Assembly: GCA_036377595.1 (NCBI GenBank)
Contig: DASUYB010000023.1
Span: 1-54,781 of the forward strand
Direction of reading: 5' to 3'
Source of the DNA: Longimicrobium sp.
Lineage (GTDB): Bacteria > Gemmatimonadota > Gemmatimonadetes > Longimicrobiales > Longimicrobiaceae
Length of the DNA stretch: 54,781 nt
Position numbers and translations under genes: made by a program. Below, piece by piece: positions 22,768-31,606 of the stretch. Below the pieces are notes generated by a model, which ran no database searches, had not been told where the DNA came from, and saw only the letters and a program-made list of their open reading frames with translations. Every line of letters starts with the position of its first letter. Position 1 is the first letter of the stretch.

Positions 22768-24021
22768 ATGTCCGCCAGACGTACACGTCTTGCCGCCGGC
22801 GCCGTGGCGGCCCTCTTCCTTGCCGCCTGCGGCGACCAGCGCTCGCCGGTGGCGCCCGCGGACGAGGTTCCGGCCGCCGATCTTGCCGCGCTGCGGACGC
22901 TCGGGTTCTCGGACGCCGGCGTCGTCGACCACGGTGACTACTACGTGGTCGAGGGCGACGTCGAGGTGAGCAAGAGCACTCTCCGCGCCACTCCGTCGAT
23001 GCAGCCCGCCCGGCGCATCGTGCTGCGCGGCGACGTGGCGGCGATGATCAACCCACCCGTGACCGGGGCCACGCGCGGTTGGAGCTGGCACGCGCCGCGG
23101 CTCAGCGCGGCCCCCGGCGATCCGCGCATGCAGTGGCAGACCTGGGCCATCGTGTCGGCCTCGCGGGCGCGGACGATCCACGTGGACCTGTCGGCGATCG
23201 CCTCGTCGACGGACTGGCAGGACGCCGCCCGGTCGGCGCTGCAGAACTGGACGAACATCCTGGGTTCGGCGGTCACGATGGTGGAGGGCGGGGGCGCCGA
23301 CATCACCATCCGCTTCGAGAATCTCAACGACACCACCGAGATCGCCCGGGCCTCGTGGCCCAGGGACGCCACCGGCGGCGGCCCCGGCCCGCTCATCCGC
23401 ATCAACACCTACTTCCTCAACGGGCTGTCGGTCTCGCAGATGGAGCGTGCAATCACCCACGAGCTGGGCCACACGATCGGCTTCCGGCACAGCAACTGGC
23501 AGGCGCGCGGCGAGACGAACGGCGATCCCGGCGCCGTGCGCATCGGCGACACGCCCGCGACCGACGCGGCCTCGGTGATGAACGCGGTCAACACCTTCTG
23601 GAACGGCTTCAGCCCCAACGACGAGCGCGCCGCCATCATCCTCTATCCCGACACCACGCAGGTGACGGTGACGAACTCCGCGGGGCAGCCGTTCCTTTCG
23701 TGGAACGCGCTCACCGGCGCCACGAGCTACGGGGTGATGGTGGTGTGGCAGGGCGAGGAGAGCTGGACCGACCCCAACGACCGCGAGAACTCGTACACCA
23801 CCTGGGTGGTGGACGGGATGGAACTGGTGAGCTCCACGACCGCGACCACGTTCCTCGACACGGTGACGCCGTGGACCGGCACCAGCACCTGCTGGCGCAC
23901 GAGCTCCACCGATCCCGCGTGGAGCGGCGGCGAGAAGACCTCGAGCTACTGGGTCAGCGCCGCCTTCCAGAACGGGACCACCAACACCAGCGTGGTGGCG
24001 CCCGTCTGCCAGAGCAACTGA
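22768..24021 (+). CDS. Secreted lipoprotein metalloprotease (HEIGH/M57-like)
   Basis: The 417-residue protein has a lipobox (VAALFLAAC, Cys21). The zinc-protease motif is HELGHTIGFRH at 231-241 (HExxHxxGxxH, zinc ligands H231, H235, H241; base E232), the metzincin-type signature seen in M57 dual-action HEIGH proteases. The upstream region has the matrixin-like pattern of a mature domain with ALQNWTNILG and ADITIRFEN. After a SxMNAV Met-turn-like segment, the last 120 residues form a fibronectin III-like domain (VTVTNSAGQPFLSWNALTGATSYGVMVV). The start ATG 22768 follows AGGAGG at 22759-22764. It is probably anchored to the outer membrane and acts on extracellular protein. Confidence 0.88.
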   Translation: MSARRTRLAAGAVAALFLAACGDQRSPVAPADEVPAADLAALRTLGFSDAGVVDHGDYYVVEGDVEVSKSTLRATPSMQPARRIVLRGDVAAMINPPVTGATRGWSWHAPRLSAAPGDPRMQWQTWAIVSASRARTIHVDLSAIASSTDWQDAARSALQNWTNILGSAVTMVEGGGADITIRFENLNDTTEIARASWPRDATGGGPGPLIRINTYFLNGLSVSQMERAITHELGHTIGFRHSNWQARGETNGDPGAVRIGDTPATDAASVMNAVNTFWNGFSPNDERAAIILYPDTTQVTVTNSAGQPFLSWNALTGATSYGVMVVWQGEESWTDPNDRENSYTTWVVDGMELVSSTTATTFLDTVTPWTGTSTCWRTSSTDPAWSGGEKTSSYWVSAAFQNGTTNTSVVAPVCQSN

Positions 24022-24026
24022 TGGCA

Positions 24027-24187
24027 GGTCCGGATGAAGTATTGGTGTGCCCGACCGGTTCTCGTGCTGCCGCAGTTATAGATCCTTCGGCCTGCAAGCG
24101 CTTGCGCAGACGCTGATTGCGGTCTGGCCGGCCTCAGGATGACGCCGGCGTGGGATCAGTCGGGATGCATCAACCAAATTCCCCGGA
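24027..24187 (-). repeat. Dispersed repeat R, copy 2 (inverted)
   Basis: A roughly 160-bp inverted copy of the element at 9636-9810, beginning directly behind the metalloprotease stop codon. It contains ATAGATCCTTCGGCCTGCA and CCGGCCTCAGGATGACG. Confidence 0.85.
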
Positions 24188-24200
24188 GTACGTCGCGAAC

Positions 24201-24242
24201 GGCGAGCGGGCATCCTTCCCTGGGGGAGGATGCCCGCTCGCC
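24201..24242 (-). terminator. Bidirectional terminator between convergent genes
   Basis: A 16-bp perfect stem extended to about 20 bp (24201-24220 with 24223-24242) lies between the metalloprotease (+) and the LytTR regulator (-), whose stop is 8 bases away. Confidence 0.8.
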
Positions 24243-24250
24243 TCTTCGCG

Positions 24251-25096
24251 CTACCGTCCGACGCCCATCCTGCGCTCCAGCTCCTCGACGCGGGTGCGGC
24301 TGACCTTGAGCTTCACGCCGTTCTTCAGACGCACCGCGTAGTCGCCGCCGCCGCCGCGCAGGAGGGTGTCGATGGTGTCGAGCCGGACGATGATGGAGCG
24401 GTGGATGCGCAGGAAGCGCGCGGGGTCCAGCCGCTCCTCCAGCGCCTGCATCCGCTCGCGGATGACGTAGCCGCGCTCGGACGTGTGCAGCTCGGCGTAG
24501 GGGCCGCTGGCGGTGATGTACTCGATCTGCTCCACCGGCACCACCCGCACCTGCCCCCGCATCTCCACCGCGATCCGCTCGGTCCACGGCGACGGAGACT
24601 TCGTCGCGGCCGGACGCGGCTCCGTTGCGGGAATCGCATCCGCCGCAGGCGTGGGAGACGGCGCGCCGTCTCCGCCGAGGAGGGCGCGGAGGCGGCCGGC
24701 CAGGCGGCCGACCTCGGAGAGCTCGGCGATCTTCTGCGCGCGGCGGAAGGCCTGCTCGAAGCGCTCGTCGTCGTACGGCTTCAGCAGGTAGTCCACCGCG
24801 GCCACGTCGAACGCCTGCAGCGCGAACTGGTCGTACGCGGTGACGAACACGGTTGCGGGCATCCGCTCGGGGCCGATCTCGCGCACCACCTCCATCCCCG
24901 TCTTCCCCGGCATCTGCACGTCCAGGAAGACGAGATCGGGGCGGAGCGTGCGGATCGCCTCCACCGCCTCGTCGCCGTCGGCCGCCGTCCCCACCAGCTC
25001 GGCGCCCTCCTCGCGGGCGAGCAGGTCTTCCAGCCGCTGGCGGGCGAGCGGCTCGTCGTCGACCACCAGGACGCGGAGCGGCGGGGCGCCCATCAT
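24251..25096 (-). CDS. LytTR-family response regulator
   Basis: The 281-residue regulator has an N-terminal receiver domain (LVVDDEPLAR, phospho-acceptor Asp59 in VFLDVQMPG, the TAYD strand and LLKPYDDERF). A linker of about 45 residues rich in Pro and Ala follows, then a C-terminal LytTR DNA-binding domain (VEQIEYITASGPYAELHT, RIHRSIIVRLDTIDTL). LytTR proteins bind imperfect direct repeats and control virulence, autolysis or bacteriocin genes; targets are unknown here. The ATG 25096 overlaps the TGA of the sensor kinase gene (ATGA), so the pair is translationally coupled. Confidence 0.93.
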   Translation of the reverse strand: MMGAPPLRVLVVDDEPLARQRLEDLLAREEGAELVGTAADGDEAVEAIRTLRPDLVFLDVQMPGKTGMEVVREIGPERMPATVFVTAYDQFALQAFDVAAVDYLLKPYDDERFEQAFRRAQKIAELSEVGRLAGRLRALLGGDGAPSPTPAADAIPATEPRPAATKSPSPWTERIAVEMRGQVRVVPVEQIEYITASGPYAELHTSERGYVIRERMQALEERLDPARFLRIHRSIIVRLDTIDTLLRGGGGDYAVRLKNGVKLKVSRTRVEELERRMGVGR

Positions 25097-26295
25097 CACC
25101 CCACCACGCCCACGCCGGCGGCGTGCAGGTCGCCGGCGGTGTGGTAGGGGAGGACGACCTCGGCCTCCACGCCGCCGCCGTCCGCCGGCCGGAGCACGAG
25201 CGCCTGCGCATCGCCGTACAGCTGCTCCAGGCGCTGGCGGGTGTTGCGCACGCCCACGCCCTCGCGCGGCGTCTCCGCGCCCAGCCCCGGCCCGTTGTCG
25301 CGGACGGAGAGGACCACGCGGCCATCGTCGCGCCGCGCGGAGATGTGGATGCGGCCGCCGGACTTCATCCGGCTGACGCCGTGCTTCACCGCGTTCTCCA
25401 CCAGCGGCTGCAGCACCAGGTTGGGCACCAGCGCGTCCATCACCCCGCCCTCCACCTCCGTCTCCACCTCGAGCGTGCCCTGAAAGCGGATGCGCATGAT
25501 CTCCAGGTAGCGCTCCACGAACTCCATCTCCTTGGCCAGCGTCACCTCCGCATCCCCCGCGCCCTCCAGCGAGTGGCGCAGGAGCTCGCTCAGCCGCGCG
25601 ATCATCCTCCTCACGCCCTTCGGGTCCCGCTCGACCAGCGCGGAGACGGCGTTCAGGGTGTTGAAGAGGAAGTGGGGATCGACCTGGCTGCGGAGCGCGG
25701 AGAGGCGCGCCTCGGCCAGCTGGGCGCGGAGCTGCGCGGTCTCGGCCTGCAGGCGCGTGGCCTCGTCCTGCCGCTGGCGGTAGCGCAGCGAGTAGTCGCG
25801 CGCCACGCCCGCCGCCACGATGCCGCAGTAGACGACCATCTCCCGCAGGAACCAGAGGTGGGTAATGGCGCGCAGCGGGTCGGAGAAGAAGTTGTGCCGC
25901 TGCGGGAGCCCGAGCAGCCACCAGCGGGTGACGTCGAGCACCAGGTCCACCAGGATCGACGCCGCGACGCCGGTGACGGCCAGCGCCGCCACCAGCGTCC
26001 AGCGCCGCTCGCGCGCGGTGAAGAAGCGGCGGCTGAGCAGGAAGATCGCGCAGGTGACCACCGCCCAGACGAGCGACTCGGCGAAGGCGAGCGCCACCGG
26101 GGCGGAGGGGAAGGTCGGCTGGATTCCCGGCGGGCGGCGCGGGTCGAGCAGGCGGTTGGCGGCGGTCAGCACCGCCATGAACAGCCAGAACGCGAAGATG
26201 GCCAGCACCTCGCCGCGCGTGAGCCGGGCGCCGTGGGACGCCGGCTCGTGCGCGGCGGCAGCGCCGGCGGAGCTCGCGGGATTCGGATTCACCAT
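25096..26295 (-). CDS. LytS/YehU-like sensor histidine kinase
   Basis: The 399-residue membrane kinase starts at ATG 26295. Four hydrophobic helices lie between about residues 28 and 165 (VLAIFAFWLFMAVLTAA, LAFAESLVWAVVTCAIFLL, VAALAVTGVAASILVDLVL, EMVVYCGIVAAGVA). A short coiled coil then leads into the His_kinase domain with the phospho-His208 in SQVDPHFLFNTLN. The ATPase domain retains the N box (NAVKHGV) and G boxes (DNGPGLG, GVGVRNTRQRL). It pairs with the LytTR regulator overlapping its stop. The stimulus is unknown; related kinases sense small metabolites such as pyruvate. A more upstream start (to 26373) would add charged sequence with no homology and is not preferred. Confidence 0.92.
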   Translation of the reverse strand: MVNPNPASSAGAAAAHEPASHGARLTRGEVLAIFAFWLFMAVLTAANRLLDPRRPPGIQPTFPSAPVALAFAESLVWAVVTCAIFLLSRRFFTARERRWTLVAALAVTGVAASILVDLVLDVTRWWLLGLPQRHNFFSDPLRAITHLWFLREMVVYCGIVAAGVARDYSLRYRQRQDEATRLQAETAQLRAQLAEARLSALRSQVDPHFLFNTLNAVSALVERDPKGVRRMIARLSELLRHSLEGAGDAEVTLAKEMEFVERYLEIMRIRFQGTLEVETEVEGGVMDALVPNLVLQPLVENAVKHGVSRMKSGGRIHISARRDDGRVVLSVRDNGPGLGAETPREGVGVRNTRQRLEQLYGDAQALVLRPADGGGVEAEVVLPYHTAGDLHAAGVGVVG

Positions 26296-26528
26296 CGGAC
26301 AGCATCTCTTCCGTGCGCGCGCGGGAATGCGCGTGTACGGCGAAACGATGTGTCCCGTCCTTATTCCGCGCAAACTGTGGCGGCACGAACTGCACCGGCA
26401 CCACTCTCACCTGCACCTCGCGCGCACGAACTCTCGGAGAGCACAGGGACGACGTCTCCCGGCCGCTACGCGGTCCTCAATGCGAGGGAGTGAGATTTAC
26501 GTAATCCCAACGGCGCCGGTGGACGCGC

Positions 26529-27869
26529 TCACGCGACGCTCGAGATTTCGTCCAGGATCGCGGGGATCTCCGGGAAGTAATTAAACCAGATGACGTTCAG
26601 GCCAAGCGTATTCGCGTCCTGCTCCTCCAACAGCTTCGCAACTCTGTCGAGTCCGTCTCCGTTGGACATCCGTGGAATCTCCCTAAGGATGTAATGAGAC
26701 GGGGTCTTATCGACACGCCTGCGCATCGCTACGTCCAACAACCGGCGCAGGTTCGGGTCTTTCAAACTGATCCCGACGAGCAGACAGGTGGTGTGTGTCA
26801 GCTTCGTAAGCTGGATCAGATTCGACCAACTGAATGGATCAATGAATTGGCTGTGATACGCATCTTCGCTGAACACGATGTTGGACGTTTCCGGGATTTT
26901 CGCTTGTCGCGGAAGGTATCCGTGAACGTGATAGATCGGAATCTCATCGGACTTGTGGGTGAGCTCTTCCGAATAGATCGGACATGCCTTGGTACCATTC
27001 GAGCGCAACGTCTCCTCGATCAGGTCGTCGAAATTGAAGGTAATGATCGAATCGAAGGGTAGGCGGTCACGTTCAGGCTTCACCATGCGGCCGATGCACT
27101 CGAGCAACTTGGAGGATCCAGGTGGGGCTGCATAGAGTGCATCGCGTAACTCCCGAAGGAATTCGTTACCAAGCGTGTTCTTCAGGTACTTTCCAACGAT
27201 CAGCGATGACGAGCCATGCCTCCGGTCGAACTCATCTGCGGCTTCGTCGTCCAACGTCAGTGCATGTGTCTCCGCAATCCGGTGCATCATACTGCGGAGG
27301 AGTCTGACCAAGAGTTTGCGCCAGGACGGAATTCCTGCTTCTACCGATACACCAGCGCCGCATACGAGGGTGAGACGACCGCGACCGAATGCTTCGCGCA
27401 ACTTCCGGATCTGCGCGCCACGTCCATCTTTCCCTGGAGTGGCTCCGGTACTGATATCAGCGCCTCCTGATTCCGTGATGCCGTCCAAGGTTGTGGTCAA
27501 GGTGGCTAGCCCGGACTCGAAGTCACCAGCCATGTCGATGTACACGTGCGTAGGCAAGTATCCAGGAAACTCGCTGTGATCAATTCGGACAAGAATGATC
27601 CGCAGCTCGCGGTTGGATACCTGCTGAAAAGCGATTGCGGAGAATTGGCGCTGGACGTCCGCGGAGCGAAACGAATTCTTACTCGCGACGAGAATTACAG
27701 CGTCCACACTTACACGTTCGAAGAGTAGCCTGATCTCTCCAATGATGTTTTCCTCCGAAGCAGGTTTGAACCAATCAACCCAAACGTTGTGACCGTGGCC
27801 TATCAGATGTTGCGCAATCTCCCCAACGACCGGGCTATCTTTGGGACTATAGCTCATGAGGATGCGCAT
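26529..27869 (-). CDS. TIR-SIR2 fusion protein, probable NAD-depleting defence protein
   Basis: The 446-residue protein has two NAD-related domains. Residues 1-130 look like a bacterial TIR domain (ILMSYSPKDSPVVGEIAQHL, NVWVDWFKP, DAVILVASKNSFRS), but the position of the catalytic Glu (usual W-x3-E) reads DVQRQF, with Gln75 in its place. Residues 155-446 are a SIR2-like NADase: nucleotide loop CGAGVSVEAGIPSW (170-183), FNFDDLIE with Asn279, HVHG with catalytic His316, and VGISLKDPNLRRLL (365-378). SIR2 and TIR domains deplete NAD+ in anti-phage systems such as Thoeris, which makes abortive infection the likely role (inference). The start is ATG 27869, with GGAGG seven bases upstream. GC content is near 53% against about 70% around it, and the gene is an orphan between unrelated operons, indicating transfer. 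Confidence 0.85.
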   Translation of the reverse strand: MRILMSYSPKDSPVVGEIAQHLIGHGHNVWVDWFKPASEENIIGEIRLLFERVSVDAVILVASKNSFRSADVQRQFSAIAFQQVSNRELRIILVRIDHSEFPGYLPTHVYIDMAGDFESGLATLTTTLDGITESGGADISTGATPGKDGRGAQIRKLREAFGRGRLTLVCGAGVSVEAGIPSWRKLLVRLLRSMMHRIAETHALTLDDEAADEFDRRHGSSSLIVGKYLKNTLGNEFLRELRDALYAAPPGSSKLLECIGRMVKPERDRLPFDSIITFNFDDLIEETLRSNGTKACPIYSEELTHKSDEIPIYHVHGYLPRQAKIPETSNIVFSEDAYHSQFIDPFSWSNLIQLTKLTHTTCLLVGISLKDPNLRRLLDVAMRRRVDKTPSHYILREIPRMSNGDGLDRVAKLLEEQDANTLGLNVIWFNYFPEIPAILDEISSVA

Positions 27870-27887
27870 AAGTCCGCCTCCAGGTTA

Positions 27888-27967
27888 ATGATATCCTCTC
27901 CATCGTGAGATCTGTGTCAACATCCACGAATTTAGGCCGGTGTGGACCGGTTTTCCAAGGATATCAT
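27888..27967. promoter_or_regulatory. Inverted repeat pair and promoter region upstream of the TIR-SIR2 gene
   Basis: ATGATATCCT (27888-27897) and AGGATATCAT (27958-27967) are a perfect inverted pair 60 bp apart. Between them lie a minus-strand TTGACA (27920-27915) and the small hairpin CCGGT-GTGG-ACCGG (27937-27950). No good -10 is spaced 16-18 bp from TTGACA. It could be a looping operator or the edge of the acquired segment. Confidence 0.4.
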
Positions 27968-28192
27968 ATCCCCGGTCGAAGGATGAGGATGAAAGGATGG
28001 GGCGGTCACGCCCGAGTGCCTCTGCCGGCTCGGCGCCCTTCGGTGCGCGCCCAGCTCTCCGCATCTCTGCTGCTCCGCGCGAGGGCTTCGGCGGTTAACT
28101 TGCGCGCGGGCGTTCGTGTCTCGCGAAGTGCAGTTCGGAACATCGCGGTGCAGGTGGAATCGGAAAGGGGACCGCGCTCGCGCGGCAGACGC

Positions 28193-28198
28193 TATACT
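28193..28198 (+). promoter_or_regulatory. -10 box of the macA operon
   Basis: TATACT lies 62 bases before the macA ATG. The -35 (GGGACC at 28168-28173, 19-bp spacing) is weak, so an activator or alternative sigma factor may be involved. Confidence 0.4.
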
Positions 28199-28260
28199 CG
28201 ACGTCGAAATCGCGAGGCCGCACGGCGCGGTCCCGCGGTTCGGAACCACCGAGGACGACC

Positions 28261-29574
28261 ATGAAGACCATCCGTATCGCCGCAGTGGCCCTGGTGCTGG
28301 TGCTTGCCACCGCAGCCTTCTTCTTCCTGCGCAAGTCCGGCTCGGACGAGAGCTCGGAGTTCCGCACCTCCGCCGTCACGCGCGGGAACCTGAGCTCCAG
28401 CGTGTCCGCGACGGGATCGCTCAGCGCGGTGACCACCGTGCAGGTGGGCACCCAGGTGTCTGGGCAGGTGTCGGCCATCTACGCGGACTTCAACGACCGC
28501 GTGAGGCGGGGGCAGCTGCTGGCGCGCATCGACCCCACGCTGGCCGAGCAAGCCGTGGCGGACGCGCAGGCGGGGCTCGAGCGCGCGCGCGCCGGGGTGC
28601 AGCAGGCGCAGGCCGACTACGAGCGCAATCGCCCGCTCTTCGACAGCAAGGTCATCACCGCCGAGGAGTTCCAGGGCTACCGCTACAAGCTGCAGGTGGC
28701 GCAGGCCGACCTGAAGTCGGCCGAGGTGACCATGCTGCGCGCCCGGCGCAACCTGGGCTACACCGAGATCTACGCGCCCATCGACGGCATCGTGGTCGAG
28801 CGCAACGTGGACGTGGGGCAGACGGTGGCCGCCTCGTTCTCGGCGCCGCAGCTGTTCCTGATCGCCAACGACCTGTCGCAGATGCAGATCCTGGCGTCGG
28901 TCGACGAGAGCGACATCGGCGACATCCACCAGGGGCAGCCGGCCAGCTTCACCGTGCAGAGCTACCCCGACCGCACCTTCCACGGCACCGTGCGCCAGGT
29001 GCGCCTGCAGAGCAAGACCACGGAGAACGTGGTGAACTACACGGCGGTGGTCGAGGTGGCCAACCCCGACGGCAAGCTGCTGCCGGGGATGACGGCCACG
29101 GTGGACTTCGAGACCGGCGCCGCGCAGAACGCGCTGCTGGTGCCCAACGCCGCGCTCCGCTTCACCCCGAGCGACGAGGAGCTGAAGAAGGCGGGGATCG
29201 ATCCCGACTCGCTGCAGGCCGCGCGCGCGCGACGTCAGGGCGCGAACGCGAACGCCCGCGCCGGCCAGGCCAACCAGGGCCCGTTCGGCGGCCCCGGCGG
29301 CGGCAACGCCGGCCTCCGCGCGGCGGGCGGGCGCGGCGGGCGCAGCAGCTTCGGACGGATCTGGGTGCAGGACTCCACCGGCAAGCTGTCGATGGTCCGC
29401 GTGCGCACCGGGCTGACCGACGGCAAGAACACCGTCGTCGAGGGCACCGGGCTGAAGGAGGGGATGAAGGTGATCGTGGGCTCCAACGTGGCCTCCACGG
29501 CGCAGACGCAGCAGACCAGCAATCCGCTGGGCGGGCAGCAGCGCGGCGGCGGCGGCCGCGGCCCGGGCTTCTGA
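28261..29574 (+). CDS. macA: MacA-like periplasmic adaptor (membrane fusion protein)
   Basis: The 437-residue protein starts with a membrane anchor (IAAVALVLVLATAAFFFL). It then has the adaptor layout: barrel-sandwich half (VGTQVSGQVSAIYADFNDRVRRGQLLARID), an alpha-hairpin with heptad pattern (residues about 95-165), the second half (YAPIDGIVVERNVDVGQTVAASF), beta-barrel and membrane-proximal domains. A Gly/Asn/Arg-rich insert at about 335-365 and a Gly-rich end are unusual for MacA and look disordered. It links the MacB transporter to a TolC channel. It heads a four-gene operon with the ATPase 14 bases downstream. Substrate unknown: macrolides, peptides or siderophores in relatives. Confidence 0.9.
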   Translation: MKTIRIAAVALVLVLATAAFFFLRKSGSDESSEFRTSAVTRGNLSSSVSATGSLSAVTTVQVGTQVSGQVSAIYADFNDRVRRGQLLARIDPTLAEQAVADAQAGLERARAGVQQAQADYERNRPLFDSKVITAEEFQGYRYKLQVAQADLKSAEVTMLRARRNLGYTEIYAPIDGIVVERNVDVGQTVAASFSAPQLFLIANDLSQMQILASVDESDIGDIHQGQPASFTVQSYPDRTFHGTVRQVRLQSKTTENVVNYTAVVEVANPDGKLLPGMTATVDFETGAAQNALLVPNAALRFTPSDEELKKAGIDPDSLQAARARRQGANANARAGQANQGPFGGPGGGNAGLRAAGGRGGRSSFGRIWVQDSTGKLSMVRVRTGLTDGKNTVVEGTGLKEGMKVIVGSNVASTAQTQQTSNPLGGQQRGGGGRGPGF

Positions 29575-29588
29575 GGCGGGAGCATACG

Positions 29589-30344
29589 ATGAGCGTCATC
29601 CACATCGAGAACGTGACCAAGGTCTACGGCCACGGCGAGAACGAGGTGCGTGCGCTGCGCGGCGTGGACCTGACCGTGGAGCCCGGCGAGATGATCGCCG
29701 TGATGGGCTCTTCGGGATCGGGAAAGAGTACGCTGATGAACATCCTCGGCTGCCTCGACGTCCCCACCAGCGGCACCTACCTGCTCGACGGGGTGCGGGT
29801 GGACGGGCTGGGGAAGAACGCGCTGGCGGACCTGCGCAACCAGAAGCTGGGCTTCGTCTTCCAGGGCTTCAACCTCCTCTCCCGCACCAGCGCGCTGGAG
29901 AACGTGGAGCTGCCCCTGCTCTACGACCGCAAGGGGCGGTGGAAGGACACGAAGGCGATGGCGGCCACGGCGCTGGAGCGGGTGGGGCTGGGGAAGCGGC
30001 TCGACCACCAGCCCAGCGAGCTCTCGGGCGGACAGCAGCAGCGCGTGGCCATCGCCCGCGCGCTGGTGACGCACCCCACGCTCCTGCTGGCCGACGAGCC
30101 CACGGGGAACCTGGACTCGCGCACCACCATGGACGTGATGGCGCTCTTCCAGGAGCTGAACGACCAGGGGATCACCATCCTGCTGGTGACGCACGAGCCG
30201 GAAGTCTCGCAGTACGCCAAGCGCATCGTGGAGGTGCGCGACGGCCGCATCCTGCGCGACCACCCGGTCGAGCGGCGGCGGAGCGCCGCGGCCGATCTCC
30301 GGGCGGCGCGCCAGGCCGAGGAGCTGGAGGAGGTGGCGGCATGA
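29589..30344 (+). CDS. MacB/LolD-type ABC transporter ATP-binding protein
   Basis: The 251-residue ATPase has Walker [11 protein letters not shown]-loop FVFQGFNLL, signature LSGGQQQR, Walker [13 protein letters not shown] and the H-loop VTHEP. The [13 protein letters not shown] region is characteristic of the MacB/LolD family. In classic MacB the ATPase is fused to the permease; here it is a separate gene whose stop overlaps the permease start (ATGA). It powers mechanotransmission of the permease dimer at the inner membrane. Confidence 0.95.
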   Translation: MSVIHIENVTKVYGHGENEVRALRGVDLTVEPGEMIAVMGSSGSGKSTLMNILGCLDVPTSGTYLLDGVRVDGLGKNALADLRNQKLGFVFQGFNLLSRTSALENVELPLLYDRKGRWKDTKAMAATALERVGLGKRLDHQPSELSGGQQQRVAIARALVTHPTLLLADEPTGNLDSRTTMDVMALFQELNDQGITILLVTHEPEVSQYAKRIVEVRDGRILRDHPVERRRSAAADLRAARQAEELEEVAA

Positions 30345-31558
30345 AGAAGCAGACGCTGGTGCGCATTGCCGCGCAGAGCATCCTGAAGAACAAGATGCGC
30401 ACGCTGCTGACGATGCTGGGGATCGTGATCGGCGTGGGCGCGGTGATCGTGATGGTGGCCATCGGCCACGGCGCGCAGTCGACCATCGAGAAGCAGATCG
30501 GCAACCTGGGGACGAACCTGATCATGGTGACCCCCGGCGCCACCCAGCAGGGCGGCGTGAGCCAGGGCGCGCAGACCTTCAATCGCCTCACCGTCGACGA
30601 CGCGGAGAAGCTGCAGCGCGAGGCGACCCTCGTGGCCGGCGTGTCGCCCGTGATCTTCTCGCGCGGCCAGGTCATCGGCGGCGACGGCAACTGGCGCACG
30701 CAGATCCAGGGCGTGTCCACCGGCTACCAGACCATCCGCGGGTGGGAGACCACGAGCGGCGAGTTCTTCAGCGACGCCGACCTGGCCGCCAAGCGCAAGG
30801 TGGTGGTCCTCGGCGCCACCGTGGCCGAGAACCTCTTTCCCGGGCAGGACCCGGTGGGGCAGCAGGTGCAGGTGCGCAGCGTTCCCATGACCATCGTGGG
30901 CGTGCTGGCCAAAAAGGGGCAGACGGCCAGCGGCAACGACATGGACGACGTGGTGCTCCTCCCCTACACGACCATGCAGGCGCGGCTGTCGGGGGGGATG
31001 TTCATCGGGCAGATCCTGGCCAGCACCGCGTCGGCCGGCGAGCTCCCCGCGGCGCAGGACGAGATCCGCGCCATCATGCGCGAATCGCATCGCCAGAGCG
31101 ACGGCGAGCCCGACGACTTCACCGTGCGCAACCAGAACGACCTGGCGGCCGCGGCCACCTCGACCACGCAGGTGATGACGGCGCTGCTGGCGGCCATCGC
31201 CTCGGTCTCGCTGGTGGTGGGGGGGATCGGGATCATGAACATCATGCTCGTCTCCGTGACGGAGCGGACGCGGGAGATCGGGATCCGCATGGCCATCGGG
31301 GCGCGCGGCGGCGACGTGCTGCTGCAGTTCCTGGTGGAGAGCGTGGTGATGAGCCTGCTGGGCGGGATCATCGGGCTGGGGGTGGGCTTCGGCGCCGCGG
31401 CCCTGGTGGGGCGGCTGACCGGGTGGAGCACCTCCACCCCGCCGCAGGCGGTGGCCATCGCGGTGGGATTCTCGGCGGCCGTGGGCGTGTTCTTCGGGTT
31501 CTATCCGGCGCGCAAGGCGGCGGCGCTGAACCCCATCGAGGCCCTGCGCTACGAATGA
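30341..31558 (+). CDS. MacB-type ABC transporter permease
   Basis: The 405-residue permease has the MacB topology. One N-terminal helix ([20 protein letters not shown]) precedes a large periplasmic domain of about 220 residues (Mac[22 protein letters not shown]). Three C-terminal helices form the FtsX domain ([40 protein letters not shown]). It works with the separate ATPase and MacA to move substrates from the periplasm through TolC. Its start overlaps the ATPase stop. Confidence 0.93.
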   Translation: MKKQTLVRIAAQSILKNKMRTLLTMLGIVIGVGAVIVMVAIGHGAQSTIEKQIGNLGTNLIMVTPGATQQGGVSQGAQTFNRLTVDDAEKLQREATLVAGVSPVIFSRGQVIGGDGNWRTQIQGVSTGYQTIRGWETTSGEFFSDADLAAKRKVVVLGATVAENLFPGQDPVGQQVQVRSVPMTIVGVLAKKGQTASGNDMDDVVLLPYTTMQARLSGGMFIGQILASTASAGELPAAQDEIRAIMRESHRQSDGEPDDFTVRNQNDLAAAATSTTQVMTALLAAIASVSLVVGGIGIMNIMLVSVTERTREIGIRMAIGARGGDVLLQFLVESVVMSLLGGIIGLGVGFGAAALVGRLTGWSTSTPPQAVAIAVGFSAAVGVFFGFYPARKAAALNPIEALRYE

Positions 31559-31606
31559 CGCTCCGTCCCAGCGACGGACGTGGACGATAGAGGAAGAGAG
31601 GCACTG

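Larger units (their letters stand above)
27870..28260. other. Divergent gap between the TIR-SIR2 gene and macA
   Basis: It marks the edge of the low-GC segment. It contains the inverted-repeat region and the macA -10. Open frames across it are not convincing. Confidence 0.5.

Noticed and set aside
26529-27869. Calling the TIR-SIR2 gene a Thoeris system
   Set aside because: Thoeris needs separate ThsA (SIR2-SLOG) and ThsB (TIR) genes; no SLOG domain and no second gene is present.
27905-28264. Plus-strand open frame of 119 codons upstream of macA
   Set aside because: Arg-rich composition, crosses the macA promoter and the GC boundary, no domain.
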